Shown: piece after piece, positions 48,347-57,221 of the stretch | Numbering within the stretch: the first letter of the stretch is position 1 | Layout: the number at the start of each line of letters is the position of its first letter | DNA from: Luminiphilus syltensis NOR5-1B | GTDB taxonomy: Bacteria > Pseudomonadota > Gammaproteobacteria > Pseudomonadales > Halieaceae | DNA: 64,000 nt | Direction: 5' to 3' | NCBI RefSeq assembly: GCF_000158175.1 | Contig: NZ_DS999411.1 | Location: 1,588,964 to 1,652,963, forward strand | Notes under the pieces: generated by a model | Seen by the model: only the letters and a program-made list of their open reading frames with translations | Database searches by the model: none | Told to the model about the DNA's origin: nothing | Translations under genes and position numbers: made by a program

Positions 48347-49444
48347 CTAGGGTGGATAGATAACCCCCAGTATTCGCGGGCCCTCTGCACCGGTTACTGT
48401 AGCCGCATCCACGGGCGTCCCGCTGATTGCCTGACTCGCCAGCCACGCGAAGGCGCTGGCCTCCACCCAATCCGGATGCAGTCCGAGCACCTCGGACGAC
48501 ACCACTTCTATCGTATCCAGCCGATCGCTCAGGCGTTGCATCAGCAAGCCGTTGTGAGCGCCACCGCCGCATACTGCGAGCCGCTGTGGCCGATACTGCG
48601 CCACACTCTCCGCTACGGTGCTCGCTGTGAGCTCCAGCAGGGTTCGCTGTATGTCCTCTGCGGAGGCCACTGTCGGCAACTGTGGCTCAAGCCAGCTCAG
48701 GTTGAAATATTCAGGACCGGTGCTTTTGGGTGGCGGGCGGTAAAAATAGGGATCGCCCTGCAGGCAGGCCAGCAGTGGATGATCGATTTGTCCCGTTCGC
48801 GCCCAGGCGCCATCCTCGTCGTAATCAAGGCCCCTGTGCTTGCGTATCCAGGCATCCATCAGCGTATTGCCAGGGCCGGTATCGAAGCCGGTGATCCGGC
48901 CACCGGCATCGAGCACCGTTACGTTGGCAATGCCGCCGATATTGACCACGGCGGAGCAGCGGTCGACAGGTGCGAGCAACGCACGATGAAACAAGGGGGC
49001 CAACGGTGCCCCCTGGCCACCCGCTGCCATATCCCGGCGCCTGAAGTCAGCGACAACGGGACACCCGGTGCGCTCGGCTATCCGATGGGGGTCGCCGATT
49101 TGGAGCGTAAATGGCGTTGCTCCATCGGGGCGGTGCCGGATGGTCTGGCCATGGCTGCCAATCGCGGCAATGTCACCGATCTGGCAACCGGCTTCCGCTA
49201 TGACAGCCAGCGCGGCATCAGCCAATACGTCGGCCAGTGCGTGGTCGGCGACGCCCATGCGATCGATCTCGTTATCGCCTGGAAGCGCGAGATCTCTGAG
49301 TTGCTGCTGAAGCGACGCCGGATAGGTGGACGAGTGAGTGGCCACCAAACGTACGGTTTGGTCATCGATCTCAATGAGTGCGGCATCAATACCGTCGATG
49401 CTGGTGCCGGACATGAGTCCGACGTAGCGTTGCACCGGATTCAA
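48347..49444 (-). CDS. anmK: Anhydro-N-acetylmuramic acid kinase
   Basis: Hydrolyses and phosphorylates 1,6-anhydroMurNAc from cell-wall turnover. The 365-residue ASKHA-fold protein has YVGLMSGTSIDGIDAALIEI, IGSHGQTIRHRP, VADFRRRDMAAGGQGAPLAP, NIGGIANVT and GFDTGPGNTLMD. The start overlaps the stop of the upstream M23 peptidase gene by 4 nt, so wall hydrolysis and recycling are linked in one transcript. Confidence 0.96.
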   Translation of the reverse strand: MNPVQRYVGLMSGTSIDGIDAALIEIDDQTVRLVATHSSTYPASLQQQLRDLALPGDNEIDRMGVADHALADVLADAALAVIAEAGCQIGDIAAIGSHGQTIRHRPDGATPFTLQIGDPHRIAERTGCPVVADFRRRDMAAGGQGAPLAPLFHRALLAPVDRCSAVVNIGGIANVTVLDAGGRITGFDTGPGNTLMDAWIRKHRGLDYDEDGAWARTGQIDHPLLACLQGDPYFYRPPPKSTGPEYFNLSWLEPQLPTVASAEDIQRTLLELTASTVAESVAQYRPQRLAVCGGGAHNGLLMQRLSDRLDTIEVVSSEVLGLHPDWVEASAFAWLASQAISGTPVDAATVTGAEGPRILGVIYPP

Positions 49445-50844
49445 TCCGACAGCGCGAGCTTGGTTTCGCTACGCAGTGCGGCTAACTGCTGGTCGAAAGC
49501 TGCAATGTGGCTTCGGAATACGGGCAATTCACCACCGGGTAATGATTTCGCTTTGGGCAGCATCTTATGCACACTGCGGGGATTTCGATGGACGCCATTA
49601 ACCAGGAATTCATAATGCAAATGCGGTCCGGTTGCGGCGCCGGTTGAGCCTACGGTGCCGATGACCGAGCCCTGGCTGACGCGATCTCCGCGTTTTACTT
49701 TCCGTTTGTGCAGATGCAGGTAATGGGTTTTGTAGGACTCACCGTGCTGGATAAAGACATAGTTACCGTTGGCCCGAGTGTAGCCGGCCTCCACCACACG
49801 ACCGTCCCCTGCGGAGTACACCGGGGTGCCTCTGGGTGCGGCGTAGTCGGTGCCGCGATGAGGGCGCTTTGTTTTGTAAATGGGGTGTAGCCGGTTGGGA
49901 TTGAAGTTTGAACTGATTCGGGTGAAGTCGACCGGCGCCATCAGGAAGGCCTTACGCATGCTGACGCCGTCCTCGTTGTAGTAGCTGGTGTCGCCGGCAC
50001 TGTCGGTATAGCGATAGGCTTCAAAGCGTTCACCCTTGTTGGTAAACGATGCGGCAACGATATCGCCATCGCGCAACTTCTCGCCGTCGAGGAACTCTTC
50101 CTCGTAAACCAATTCGATGGTGTCGCCGACCCGGGGGTCGAGAACAAAATCAATGACGCCGCCAAAAATGCCCGCCAGATCCATAATGACGCGATTTGAT
50201 AACCCCGCATCGGATCCCGCGAGGAATAGCGAAGAGGTGATCCGCAGGCGGGTACCGCGTTCCCGGACCTCGGGCTTGCGTTCCAAAACTTCGGTTACGA
50301 AACCCTGATCCCCTTTGACAAAGGTCGTCGATTTCAGGCGGGATTCGGTGTGCCTGACCGCAGCGAGGCGGTCGGATTCGTCCGTGAGAAAGGCGACGGT
50401 TTCGCCGGGATAAATCCGGCGCAGGGCTTTACCACCGTCGGCTCGGGTGACCTGATAGACGTCCCGATCCGTGTAACCGGCTCTCGCAAAAATAAGCGAT
50501 AAATTGTCGCCGGAACGAACCGTTTCTTCATGCCACCGGGGGGCTGGCGGCGCTACAGGCATGGATTCTGTGGCTGACGAATCTTCGACGTCAACATTGA
50601 GGTTTGCCCCCGATAGCGTCAGCTCCGGGTTTACGGTTTTGATTTCGCTGGGCACAGGCCCGGTGACGACGAGGGTTGCCGCTTCCTGGGGCCCCGACGC
50701 CGCCAGTGCGATCAGTGCCACACCCGCGGTCGCGCCGATGACCGCCCACCAATGGCGTCGGTTATTCCAGGGGGAAACCGCCGTTCGCAGCGGTGTTGCG
50801 CCGCGAGGGCGTAGCCCTGGATTCTTTGTGAACGGCAGTTTCAC
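49441..50844 (-). CDS. M23 family peptidoglycan endopeptidase (MepM/OapA-like)
   Basis: About 467 residues from GTG 50844, preceded by GAGAGG 8 nt upstream. It has an N-terminal membrane anchor near residues 28-50 (WWAVIGATAGVALIALAASG). A LysM/OapA-like wall-binding segment follows (ETVRSGDNLSLIFARAGYTD), then a C-terminal lysostaphin-type domain with zinc ligands in RPHRGTDYAAPRGTPV and PHLHYEFLVNG, apparently active. It should cut D-Ala-mDAP crosslinks. A longer frame to 50979 has no Shine-Dalgarno and would run to within 11 nt of the divergent tyrS start. Confidence 0.92.
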   Translation of the reverse strand: MKLPFTKNPGLRPRGATPLRTAVSPWNNRRHWWAVIGATAGVALIALAASGPQEAATLVVTGPVPSEIKTVNPELTLSGANLNVDVEDSSATESMPVAPPAPRWHEETVRSGDNLSLIFARAGYTDRDVYQVTRADGGKALRRIYPGETVAFLTDESDRLAAVRHTESRLKSTTFVKGDQGFVTEVLERKPEVRERGTRLRITSSLFLAGSDAGLSNRVIMDLAGIFGGVIDFVLDPRVGDTIELVYEEEFLDGEKLRDGDIVAASFTNKGERFEAYRYTDSAGDTSYYNEDGVSMRKAFLMAPVDFTRISSNFNPNRLHPIYKTKRPHRGTDYAAPRGTPVYSAGDGRVVEAGYTRANGNYVFIQHGESYKTHYLHLHKRKVKRGDRVSQGSVIGTVGSTGAATGPHLHYEFLVNGVHRNPRSVHKMLPKAKSLPGGELPVFRSHIAAFDQQLAALRSETKLALSD

Positions 50845-50890
50845 TGCGCGCACCTCTCGCAATTGTCCATAACAACAACTCACTACCACC

Positions 50891-50896
50891 ACTATA
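50891..50896 (-). promoter_or_regulatory. Possible -10 element for the M23 peptidase-anmK operon
   Basis: On the minus strand TATAGT (5/6 to consensus) lies about 47 nt upstream of the GTG at 50844. The best -35-like hexamer, TTGCGG, is only 15 nt further upstream, so the spacing is short and the call is tentative. Confidence 0.3.
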
Positions 50897-50946
50897 CGGC
50901 ATATGTACGAGCCGCAATAGTGTCCGGTTTCACCGGGTTGGGTTTG

Positions 50947-50955
50947 TGTGATAAT
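50947..50955 (+). promoter_or_regulatory. Extended -10 promoter element for tyrS
   Basis: TGTGATAAT (TG-n-GATAAT) fits an extended -10 (TGnTATAAT, 5/6 in the hexamer). It lies about 35 nt upstream of the tyrS ATG and gives a leader of about 30 nt. The -35 region is weak (GTTTCA at 17-nt spacing), as is usual for extended -10 promoters. Confidence 0.5.
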
Positions 50956-50990
50956 GCGGCCCCTTAACCGCCACGCCACTACTCTGCTTT

Positions 50991-52283
50991 ATGTCCAGCG
51001 CCTTACTTGAAGATCTTCGCGACCGCGGCCTTATATTCCAGATAGCCGGAGAGGAGCAATTGCCCGACTGGCTTGATGGGGGCCCAAGGACCCTGTACTG
51101 CGGTTTTGACCCCACTGCCGACAGCCTTCATATCGGTTCGCTGGTGCCGCTTCTGACCTTGCGGCGCTTCCAGCTCGCCGGACACAAGCCGCTGGCGCTG
51201 GTGGGAGGTGCGACAGGGTTGATCGGCGATCCCAGCTTTAAAGCCGCGGAACGGCAGCTGAATACCCCCCAAGTGGTGGCTGGCTGGACCGAGAAAATCC
51301 GTGAGCAGGTCAGTCGATTTGTCGATTTCGAAGGCGCCAACGCGGCTGAAGTGGTCAACAATCTCGATTGGACCGGCAATGTGGATGTGCTCTCCTTTCT
51401 CCGTGACATTGGCAAGCACTTCTCGATTAACGCCATGGTGCAGAAGGAGTCGGTCAAGCAGCGGTTGGAGCGCGAGGGTGAAGGGATCAGTTTTACTGAG
51501 TTTACCTATATGATTCTTCAGTCATTCGATTTCTCTGAGCTCTACCAACGGTATGACTGCACCCTTCAGATTGGGGGGTCAGACCAGTGGGGAAACATTA
51601 CTGGTGGCATTGATCTTACCCGGCGTCGATTCGGCGGACAGGTCTTTGGTATGACGCTTCCGTTGGTCACCAAAGCCGATGGCACCAAGTTCGGAAAGAC
51701 CGAGAGCGGCACGATTTGGCTGGATCCCGATCGAACCTCGCCGTACGCGTTTTATCAGTTCTGGCTCAACACGGCGGATGCCGATGTGTACCGCTTTCTT
51801 CGCTACTTCACGTTTTTATCGGTTGAAGAGATAGCCGCCATTGAATCGGCGGACTCGGAGCGGCAGGGGAGACCTGAGGGACAAGGTATTCTCGCAGAGC
51901 AGGTCACTGCCCTCGTCCATGGTGATGCGGGCCTCACGGCAGCCACGCGGATTACCGGGGCACTGTTTAGCGGGGAAATGACCGCACTGTCGGCCGACGA
52001 TTTCGAACAACTGCGACTCGATGGACTGCCTTCCAGCGAGATTACTGCGGCGGCGATGCCGCCCACGCTGACGCAACTACTCACCGAAGCCGGTGTTGTG
52101 GCATCGGGTAAGCAGGTCAAGGATGCCCTGGGTCGCGGGGCGGTTCTCATCAACGGCGTGTCCGTAGACGCTGGCCAGAACAATGATCCGCGGACCTGTT
52201 TCAACCCGGTTGCGTCGCTGCACAACCGCTACTTCTTGCTCCGCCTGGGAAAAAAGAAATATCACCTGTTTGTGCTGAAGTAA
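50991..52283 (+). CDS. tyrS: Tyrosyl-tRNA synthetase
   Basis: A 430-residue class I synthetase. It has [17 protein letters not shown] (HIGH-type motif), the tyrosine-binding [14 protein letters not shown] and [27 protein letters not shown] (KMSKS-type) and a C-terminal S4 RNA-binding domain (about residues 360-430). The LOG gene starts on the last base of its stop. Confidence 0.98.
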   Translation: MSSALLEDLRDRGLIFQIAGEEQLPDWLDGGPRTLYCGFDPTADSLHIGSLVPLLTLRRFQLAGHKPLALVGGATGLIGDPSFKAAERQLNTPQVVAGWTEKIREQVSRFVDFEGANAAEVVNNLDWTGNVDVLSFLRDIGKHFSINAMVQKESVKQRLEREGEGISFTEFTYMILQSFDFSELYQRYDCTLQIGGSDQWGNITGGIDLTRRRFGGQVFGMTLPLVTKADGTKFGKTESGTIWLDPDRTSPYAFYQFWLNTADADVYRFLRYFTFLSVEEIAAIESADSERQGRPEGQGILAEQVTALVHGDAGLTAATRITGALFSGEMTALSADDFEQLRLDGLPSSEITAAAMPPTLTQLLTEAGVVASGKQVKDALGRGAVLINGVSVDAGQNNDPRTCFNPVASLHNRYFLLRLGKKKYHLFVLK

Positions 52284-52993
52284 TGACTGAGCCTCCGTTC
52301 AGGGATGAATCAGATAGCACCGTGGTCAGTATTGATGTGAAGGCGGCTTCGGCCGCCGATTTTATGCCCGCCGATGCGGTGACGTTTCAGCGCATACAGC
52401 AGGAGCTTCTCAGCGCCGCCCAGGTGCTCGACGGCCTGGCGCCAGCGGTCACCGTTTTCGGCAGCGCGCGTTCCTCTCCAGATAGCTGGGAGGCTCGCGC
52501 TGCCGGGGTGCTCGGTGGTCATCTCGCCCGAGCAGGTATCCCGGTCATTACCGGAGGGGGGCCGGGCGTTATGGAAGCGGCGAACCGTGGAGCCCATGAG
52601 CAGGGGGGAGTGTCGGTGGGCCTGAATATCGAGTTGCCGACAGAGCAGCAACCCAATCCGTACCTCACGCATGTGACGTCGTTTCGCTATTTTCTGACGC
52701 GAAAATTCATGCTGACGCGCTATTCCATGGGTTTTGCGGTATTTCCCGGTGGATTCGGCACCGCCGATGAGTTGTTCGAGCTGCTGGTGCTTTACAACAC
52801 CGAGCGTACGGAGCGTCGTCCACTGGTCTTGATGGGTACGGCATTCTGGCGTGATGTCATTGATTGGGTCATGGACGTTCAGGGCGGGCTGGGGTATATC
52901 GATCCTGAAGACGTGGGGTTCCTCGAGTTGACCGATGATCCCGACGAGGCCGCTGAGTTATTGATACCCGCGAGCATTGGGAGGTCCACGTGA
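52283..52993 (+). CDS. LOG family nucleotide 5'-monophosphate glycosidase
   Basis: A 236-residue Rossmann-fold protein. It has VTVFGSARSS, ITGGGPGVMEAANRGAHEQG (nucleotide-binding) and the family signature FPGGFGTADELFELL. LOG proteins cleave the N-glycosidic bond of nucleoside monophosphates, classically cytokinin nucleotides. In bacteria the physiological substrate is often unknown. Coupled to tyrS (TAATG). Confidence 0.9.
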   Translation: MTEPPFRDESDSTVVSIDVKAASAADFMPADAVTFQRIQQELLSAAQVLDGLAPAVTVFGSARSSPDSWEARAAGVLGGHLARAGIPVITGGGPGVMEAANRGAHEQGGVSVGLNIELPTEQQPNPYLTHVTSFRYFLTRKFMLTRYSMGFAVFPGGFGTADELFELLVLYNTERTERRPLVLMGTAFWRDVIDWVMDVQGGLGYIDPEDVGFLELTDDPDEAAELLIPASIGRST

Positions 52994-53037
52994 GCGGCTT
53001 GTGCCAATGGGCTGACAAGTACTGAGGGAGAACCGAT

Positions 53038-54063
53038 TTGCTGCCCGCGATATTTGGATTTTCAGGTCCGGAGCTCACTCCTGAAGAGCGCGCATTTTTC
53101 CGGCAAGTCGACCCGCTGGGCTATATCCTGTTTGCGCGTAATGTGGTCGGCAGGACGCAGCTGAAGCAGCTGACAGCCTCGCTGAGGGATATCTCGGGGC
53201 GCAGCGATGTTCCCATTCTTATCGACCAGGAAGGCGGTCGGGTAGCGAGAATGGGTCCACCCGAATGGTCCACGTATCCCGCAGCCGGGAAGATAGCCGC
53301 GCTGTTTGATCGTGACCCGGAGGCTACCCTTGCCGCTATGCGCCACAATTACAGGGCGCTGGGCCTTGATCTTGCCGAAGTCGGTATTTCGGTGGATTGC
53401 GCGCCGGTGCTCGATGTGCCCGCGGCGGGTGCCCACTCGGTGATCGGCGATCGCGCACTCGGCACCACTCCCGAGCAAATAGGGTTGCTGGGAGGGGCCG
53501 TTCTCGAAGGCCTCGCCGACGCGGGCGTCGTGGGTGTAATCAAGCACATTCCAGGGCACGGTAGAGCGGAGGCCGACAGCCACCAGGAGTTGCCTGTCGT
53601 GAACGTTTCCCGTGAGGAATTAGCGCGGGATCTGGCCCCTTTTCAGGCCCTCGCCGGTGCGCCAATGGCAATGACCGCGCATATTCGTTACCCCTGCTGG
53701 GATACCGACCAGTGTGCCACCCTGTCAGCGACGATTATCAGGGACGTTATCCGCGGACAGGTAGGATTTGACGGCCTGCTCATGTCCGACGACCTCGACA
53801 TGAAGGCATTGCACGGTAGTGTGCCTGAGTTGGCAAGCGAGGCGCTGCGCGCGGGCTGCGATGTGGCATTGAATTGCTGGGGCGATATGGCGGTGATGCG
53901 CGGGATTGCCGAGCAGTTACCCGAGGCGGATTCGCAGGCTAGGCGTCGTCTCACGCGGGCGATGGCAGGATATCGCCCGCTCGAAGGTGCCGCTGATATC
54001 GCGGAGCGCCGGGCAGAGGCACTGGCGCTTCGGGATAGACTACTGGCGCCGCTGGTGGTCTGA
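53038..54063 (+). CDS. nagZ: Beta-N-acetylhexosaminidase NagZ
   Basis: Removes GlcNAc from GlcNAc-anhydroMurNAc-peptides in peptidoglycan recycling. The 341-residue GH3 enzyme has ILIDQEGGRVARMG, the catalytic His loop IKHIPGHGRAEADSH, and the nucleophile Asp in GLLMSDDLDMKAL. It starts with TTG at 53038, after GGGAGA. In this window it complements AnmK, AmgK and MurU. Confidence 0.95.
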   Translation: MLPAIFGFSGPELTPEERAFFRQVDPLGYILFARNVVGRTQLKQLTASLRDISGRSDVPILIDQEGGRVARMGPPEWSTYPAAGKIAALFDRDPEATLAAMRHNYRALGLDLAEVGISVDCAPVLDVPAAGAHSVIGDRALGTTPEQIGLLGGAVLEGLADAGVVGVIKHIPGHGRAEADSHQELPVVNVSREELARDLAPFQALAGAPMAMTAHIRYPCWDTDQCATLSATIIRDVIRGQVGFDGLLMSDDLDMKALHGSVPELASEALRAGCDVALNCWGDMAVMRGIAEQLPEADSQARRRLTRAMAGYRPLEGAADIAERRAEALALRDRLLAPLVV

Positions 54064-54079
54064 CAGCAGGAGCAAACAA

Positions 54080-54919
54080 ATGTCCGAACGAGCCATTATT
54101 GAGATACAGCCGAGCCGCCCCAGTCGCGACGGCGATCAGGTCTCCATACAGCGAGTGTCGCTGATGGGGCATGCCGGAACTGATCCCGTATTACTGATCG
54201 ATGAGTTGAGATCGGAGCACCGGGATGACTTTTCCGGTGGGTTCCCGCCCCACCCACATCGGGGCATGCAGACACTGACCTACCTGAAGCGGGGCGGGAT
54301 TGTTCACGAGGATAGCCTGGGTAATCGCGGCGAAATCTCTGGTGGCGGCGTGCAGTGGATGTCGGCCGGGCGCGGTGTGATCCACTCCGAAATGCCTACA
54401 CTCGATACTCACGGACTGCACGGATTCCAACTTTGGTTCAATTTACCTGCAGCCAATAAAATGGATCCGCCTCGCTATCGGGATATCGGCGGCGATGCGC
54501 TGCCCGCCATTCAGGGCAGGGGCTTCGCGGCGACACTGATTGCCGGCCACTGGCGGATCAACGGTGTGTCCGGGGCCGGACCCCTGACCGAGTTGGCGCC
54601 ACTGGGTTCACTGGTGGATCTTACTATTGAGCCCGGCTCTGAGGTCACCCTCGATACCGGGGAGGATGACACTGCGCTGGCCTACCTTTACGATGGGGCT
54701 ATCGTGGCCCGCGAACGCATTATTGACGCGGGTAACGTACTGATCACGGGCGCGGGGTCAGATTGGTCGTTGTTGACCGGGGATACTGAAGCCCGTCTTC
54801 TGGTCATGAGCGGGCGACCCATTCGAGAGCCCGTCGTGGGTTACGGTCCCTTTGTCATGAATACCCGGGAAGAGATTGATCGCGCGATCACCGACTATCA
54901 GCGCGGTACGTTTTTGTAA
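54080..54919 (+). CDS. Pirin-family bicupin
   Basis: A 279-residue pirin-like protein. Metal ligands are in GGFPPHPHRGMQTLTYL and GRGVIHSEMP, the His-His-His-Glu pattern of the family. The C-terminal cupin is less conserved (LVDLTIEPGSEVTLDTGEDD). Some pirins have quercetin dioxygenase activity; others act as regulators. ATG 54080 gives MSERAIIEI, with AGGAG about 8 nt upstream. Confidence 0.9.
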   Translation: MSERAIIEIQPSRPSRDGDQVSIQRVSLMGHAGTDPVLLIDELRSEHRDDFSGGFPPHPHRGMQTLTYLKRGGIVHEDSLGNRGEISGGGVQWMSAGRGVIHSEMPTLDTHGLHGFQLWFNLPAANKMDPPRYRDIGGDALPAIQGRGFAATLIAGHWRINGVSGAGPLTELAPLGSLVDLTIEPGSEVTLDTGEDDTALAYLYDGAIVARERIIDAGNVLITGAGSDWSLLTGDTEARLLVMSGRPIREPVVGYGPFVMNTREEIDRAITDYQRGTFL

Positions 54920-54951
54920 TGACATTATTTTCCGCAAAGGAGCGAGTTACC

Positions 54952-55230
54952 GTGTCTATGAACATTGCCAGGTATTTACCTGGGGTCTTTGCCATTACGC
55001 TCACCTTGCTCGCCGGCTGCGCTGCGACCCCTGACGATTCAGCGGTAGCGGAGCTCGACGATGGTCGCGTGGTGTGTAACGAGCCGCGGCCGCAGGTCTG
55101 TACCATGGAATATCGACCGGTGTGCGCTGAGCTCAAAGCAGGCGGCAGCAAAGACTATGCGTCGGGATGCAATGCCTGCGCCGATATAGCGGTCATCGCA
55201 CATCGGCCCAACGCCTGCGTGGTGCCCTGA
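54952..55230 (+). CDS. Small lipoprotein with a Kazal-like domain
   Basis: About 92 residues. The N-terminus is a lipoprotein signal: ITLTLLAGC, with the lipobox Cys near residue 22. The mature part has a Kazal-like pattern: VCTMEYRPVCA, then a spacer, YASGCNACAD and a final NACVV. Kazal domains inhibit serine proteases in eukaryotes; bacterial lipoproteins with this fold are found in marine groups. GTG 54952 is chosen because GGAG is 9 nt upstream; ATG 54958 is possible. Its stop overlaps the symporter start by 1 nt. Confidence 0.8.
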   Translation: MSMNIARYLPGVFAITLTLLAGCAATPDDSAVAELDDGRVVCNEPRPQVCTMEYRPVCAELKAGGSKDYASGCNACADIAVIAHRPNACVVP

Positions 55231-56543
55231 TGTCCCTGACCAATCGAATATTGCTGGCAATGGGCCTGGCGATTGCGCTGGGTTCCGCGCTGGAGGCCCT
55301 GCTGACCCGATTATCGCCTGATTCGCTACTGTATCAATTCATCATGACCTGGTTGGTTGACGGCGTTTTTGATGTCGCCGGCCGCGTGTTCATTGCCTCA
55401 TTGAAACTGTTGGTCGTCCCGCGGGTTCTGGTGTCATTGATTTGTGGTATGACGGCCTTGTCTGACAGTGCACGAATGGGCTCCATTGCCGGTAAGACCA
55501 TCGGTCTGTACCTGGTCACCACAGGTATGGCCGTAACCCTCGGTCTCGCGGGCGCCCTGTTGGTGGGTCCTGGAAAGGGCATTTCGGTGGTTGCCGATGC
55601 GTCCTTCGAGCCCAAGCCGGCGCCGCCCTTTACCGAAGTACTCGTCAACATGTTCCCGACCAACCCGTTTCGGGCAATGGTCGAGGGAGAGATGCTTCAG
55701 GTCATAATTTTTGCGCTGCTGGTGGGTTTTGCGCTGACCCGTGCCGGCGAATCGGGTGAACGCATTGCTAACTGGTTCCGCGATATGGAGGCAGTGGTGA
55801 TGAAAATGGTCGCCGTGCTGATCGAGCTGGCGCCCTGGGGCGTTTTTGCCTTATTGACCCAGCTTTTTGCCACGATGGGTTTTGGGACGGTGCTCGATCT
55901 GGCGGCGTATTTCTTTACCCTGGCAACACTACTGATACTGCATGGCGTGGTGGTTTACCCCCTGTTGATTCGGACGCTGACCCCTCTCGATCCGCGCAAG
56001 TTGCTGGTCAAGATGCGTCGGGCGTGGGCCTTTGCCTTCAGTACCGCGTCCTCGGGTGCCACGCTGCCGGTCACGCTGCGCACTGTTGAGATGCGCCTCG
56101 GTGTCAGTAAAAGCGTCGCCGGTTTTTCGGTGCCGTTGGGGGCCACCATCAATATGGATGGCACCGCCATCATGCAGGGCGTGGCCACCGTTTTTATCGC
56201 CCAGGTCTACGGCATTGACCTCAGCCTCACCCAACTGGTTATGGTTATTGTCACCGCAACCATGGCGTCGATCGGAACCGCAGCAGTGCCGGGCGTGGGG
56301 CTGATTACTTTGTCTTTGGTGTTGCAGCAGGCAGGTCTTCCGGTGGAAGGCGTAGCGCTGATTATTGGTGTGGATCGACTACTCGATATGATCAGAACGT
56401 CAGTGAATATTACCGGAGACGCCACTGTCGCCACGATTGTCGGCTATCGGGAAGGCCAACTCAACGAGGCGATTTACAACGATCCCCTCGCCGATCACGA
56501 CCCCGATGATCCCAGTGAGAAAATAAAGGAGATGAAGCCATGA
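55230..56543 (+). CDS. Dicarboxylate/amino acid:cation symporter (DAACS family)
   Basis: A 437-residue secondary transporter of the GltP/DctA type with eight helices and two re-entrant loops. Signature loops are present: FSTASSGATLPVTLR and VPLGATINMDGTAIMQG, the NMDGT motif, and the late LDMIRTSVNITGDATVATIV. The substrate is an acidic amino acid or C4-dicarboxylate; sequence alone does not decide. The next gene overlaps by 4 nt. Confidence 0.92.
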   Translation: MSLTNRILLAMGLAIALGSALEALLTRLSPDSLLYQFIMTWLVDGVFDVAGRVFIASLKLLVVPRVLVSLICGMTALSDSARMGSIAGKTIGLYLVTTGMAVTLGLAGALLVGPGKGISVVADASFEPKPAPPFTEVLVNMFPTNPFRAMVEGEMLQVIIFALLVGFALTRAGESGERIANWFRDMEAVVMKMVAVLIELAPWGVFALLTQLFATMGFGTVLDLAAYFFTLATLLILHGVVVYPLLIRTLTPLDPRKLLVKMRRAWAFAFSTASSGATLPVTLRTVEMRLGVSKSVAGFSVPLGATINMDGTAIMQGVATVFIAQVYGIDLSLTQLVMVIVTATMASIGTAAVPGVGLITLSLVLQQAGLPVEGVALIIGVDRLLDMIRTSVNITGDATVATIVGYREGQLNEAIYNDPLADHDPDDPSEKIKEMKP

Positions 56544-57190
56544 GCCTTGCCGTCACCATTGTCCCGGTGACACCCTTCCAGCAAAATTGCTCGGTCGTCA
56601 AATGTCGCAGTAGCGGTAAGCTGGCATTGGTTGATCCCGGCGGTGATATCGAGCGGTTGCAGTCGGCGATCGAGCAGCTGGGCGGCGAAGTCGAAAAAAT
56701 CCTGCTTACCCATGGGCATTTGGATCATGTTGGAGCGGCGGGGTTACTTCGGGAGCAACTGGGTGTGCCCATCGAGGGGCCTCACCGCGACGATCTGTTC
56801 TGGCTCGATCAGTTACCCGAAAACTGCCGGGCAATGGGGTTGCCTGTCGCTGATGCGTTTGTGCCCGATCGATGGCTCGAGGGGGGCGATAGGGTAACGG
56901 TGGGTGATGCGGAAATGCAGGTTTTGCACTGCCCCGGCCACACCCCGGGACACGTCGTCTTTGTTCACGAGGATGACAAGATAGCCTTTGTCGGGGATGT
57001 GCTGTTCGCCGGGTCTATCGGTCGCAGTGATTTTCCCCGGGGCAATCATGATCAGTTGGTGGCGTCGATCAGAGAACGCCTTTTTCCGCTGGGCGATGAT
57101 ATTACGTTCGTGCCCGGCCATGGCCCCAATTCGACGTTTGGTCAGGAACGTCGCACCAATCCCTTCGTCGCTGACACCCGCTTCGGATAA
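56540..57190 (+). CDS. Metallo-beta-lactamase-fold hydrolase (YcbL/glyoxalase II-like)
   Basis: A 216-residue MBL-fold protein with the zinc ligands THGHLDHVGAAG, HCPGHTPGHVVF, GDVLFAGSIGRSDF and FVPGHGPNSTFGQE. The length and the last motif match the YcbL-type type II glyoxalases. It overlaps the symporter stop by 4 nt and is convergent with the M48 peptidase gene. Confidence 0.9.
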   Translation: MSLAVTIVPVTPFQQNCSVVKCRSSGKLALVDPGGDIERLQSAIEQLGGEVEKILLTHGHLDHVGAAGLLREQLGVPIEGPHRDDLFWLDQLPENCRAMGLPVADAFVPDRWLEGGDRVTVGDAEMQVLHCPGHTPGHVVFVHEDDKIAFVGDVLFAGSIGRSDFPRGNHDQLVASIRERLFPLGDDITFVPGHGPNSTFGQERRTNPFVADTRFG

Positions 57191-57221
57191 AGCCAGTCAG
57201 TCGGTCACGACGGCCCGGAAC

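Noticed and set aside
48476-49615. 379-codon open frame on the plus strand
   Set aside because: Antisense to anmK; residues do not resemble any protein and the minus-strand gene is unambiguous.
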